Source: JAAZMA01 sp036720245
GTDB taxonomy: Bacteria > Bacillota > Clostridia > Tissierellales > Tepidimicrobiaceae
Length of the DNA: 14,595 nucleotides
Direction: 5' to 3'
Assembly: GCA_036720245.1 (NCBI GenBank)
Contig: DAIMNI010000058.1
Span: 1-14,595, forward strand
The translations under genes were made by a program, and so were the position numbers. The notes beneath the pieces are model-generated. The model had not been told where the DNA came from and searched no databases. It saw only the letters and a program-made list of their open reading frames with translations. Shown here one piece after another: positions 14,480 to 14,595 of the stretch. Each line of letters opens with the position of its first letter. Position 1 is the first letter of the stretch.

Positions 14480-14595
14480 TCACAAAGATACCAAGTACGC
14501 CCCGACTTTTGCCGAAACTAAGCAAGCTCAGGGGAGTAAAAGCTCTCCCCTTCGCAAAGGTACCCATTAGCAAGCTCAGGGGAGCAAACCTCCCC
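14480..14595 (+). repeat. Family B repeats at the window edge
   Basis: 14480-14520 is a diverged copy of the tail (CACAAAGATACC, then GCCCCGACTTTTGCCGAAACT). 14521-14564 is a full unit (AGCAAGCTCAGGGG to GGTACC). Another unit starts at 14569 and runs off the window. The order tail-unit-unit shows a tandem array whose first unit is missing, its place taken by the end of the coiled-coil gene. Confidence 0.75.

Noticed and set aside
1..14595. tRNA or rRNA genes, prophage, toxin-antitoxin or defence genes
   Set aside because: I saw no cloverleaf, rRNA motif, integrase, nuclease or toxin-like sequence on either strand.

Overview
The window is AT-rich. Every protein-coding gene I accept is on the + strand, uses AGGAG-type ribosome binding sites and has Gram-positive-type features: signal peptides followed by S-layer homology (SLH) domains, sigma-A-like promoters and U-tailed intrinsic terminators. 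This points to a Firmicute of the Clostridia/Tissierellia type. No marker gene in the window fixes the genus. A run of 72 Ns and two frameshifted genes indicate a draft, possibly metagenomic, assembly.

The layout is a cell-surface locus. In order: the 3' end of a gene for a large IPT/TIG plus fibronectin-III surface protein (1-1469); an SLH protein with a long beta-rich tail (1662-4256); a second SLH protein with its SLH domains at the C-terminus, cut off by the assembly gap (4272-5741); a 961-residue secreted protein carrying an FG-GAP/VCBS propeller, resembling DUF2194 proteins (6013-8898); a frameshifted C-terminal processing protease (9104-10196); and a strongly expressed, probably major, S-layer protein (10602-13622). 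After that come repeats, two near-identical terminators, a possible small structured RNA and a frameshifted small coiled-coil gene (14204-14475). The genes before 10200 have short gaps and no convincing U-tailed terminator between them, so they could be read as one long unit. The S-layer gene has its own elaborate promoter region.

The most unusual content is not protein. Five copies of a palindromic array sit between genes or inside one. Each has one or two 32-bp left units (GGGGACATTCCTCAGAAAG plus spacer), a fixed centre, then one to three 25-26-bp right units (GAGGTGTGTCCCC plus spacer). All five face the same way, and left and right units are complementary, so the arrays can fold as concentric hairpins. 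One copy lies in frame inside the 1662-4256 gene and supplies about residues 21-66, exactly where the signal-peptide cleavage region should be. The S-layer gene leader has two candidate promoters, each followed at almost the same distance by a long stem-loop. A triple 11-bp direct repeat lies upstream of the first promoter, suggesting control by a response regulator and leader-based mRNA stabilisation.

Taken together, the SLH proteins would attach to the secondary wall polymer and the large S-layer protein would form the lattice. The 961-residue protein may act on a surface polysaccharide. The protease may process exported proteins, but it looks broken here. These roles are inferred from domain content.
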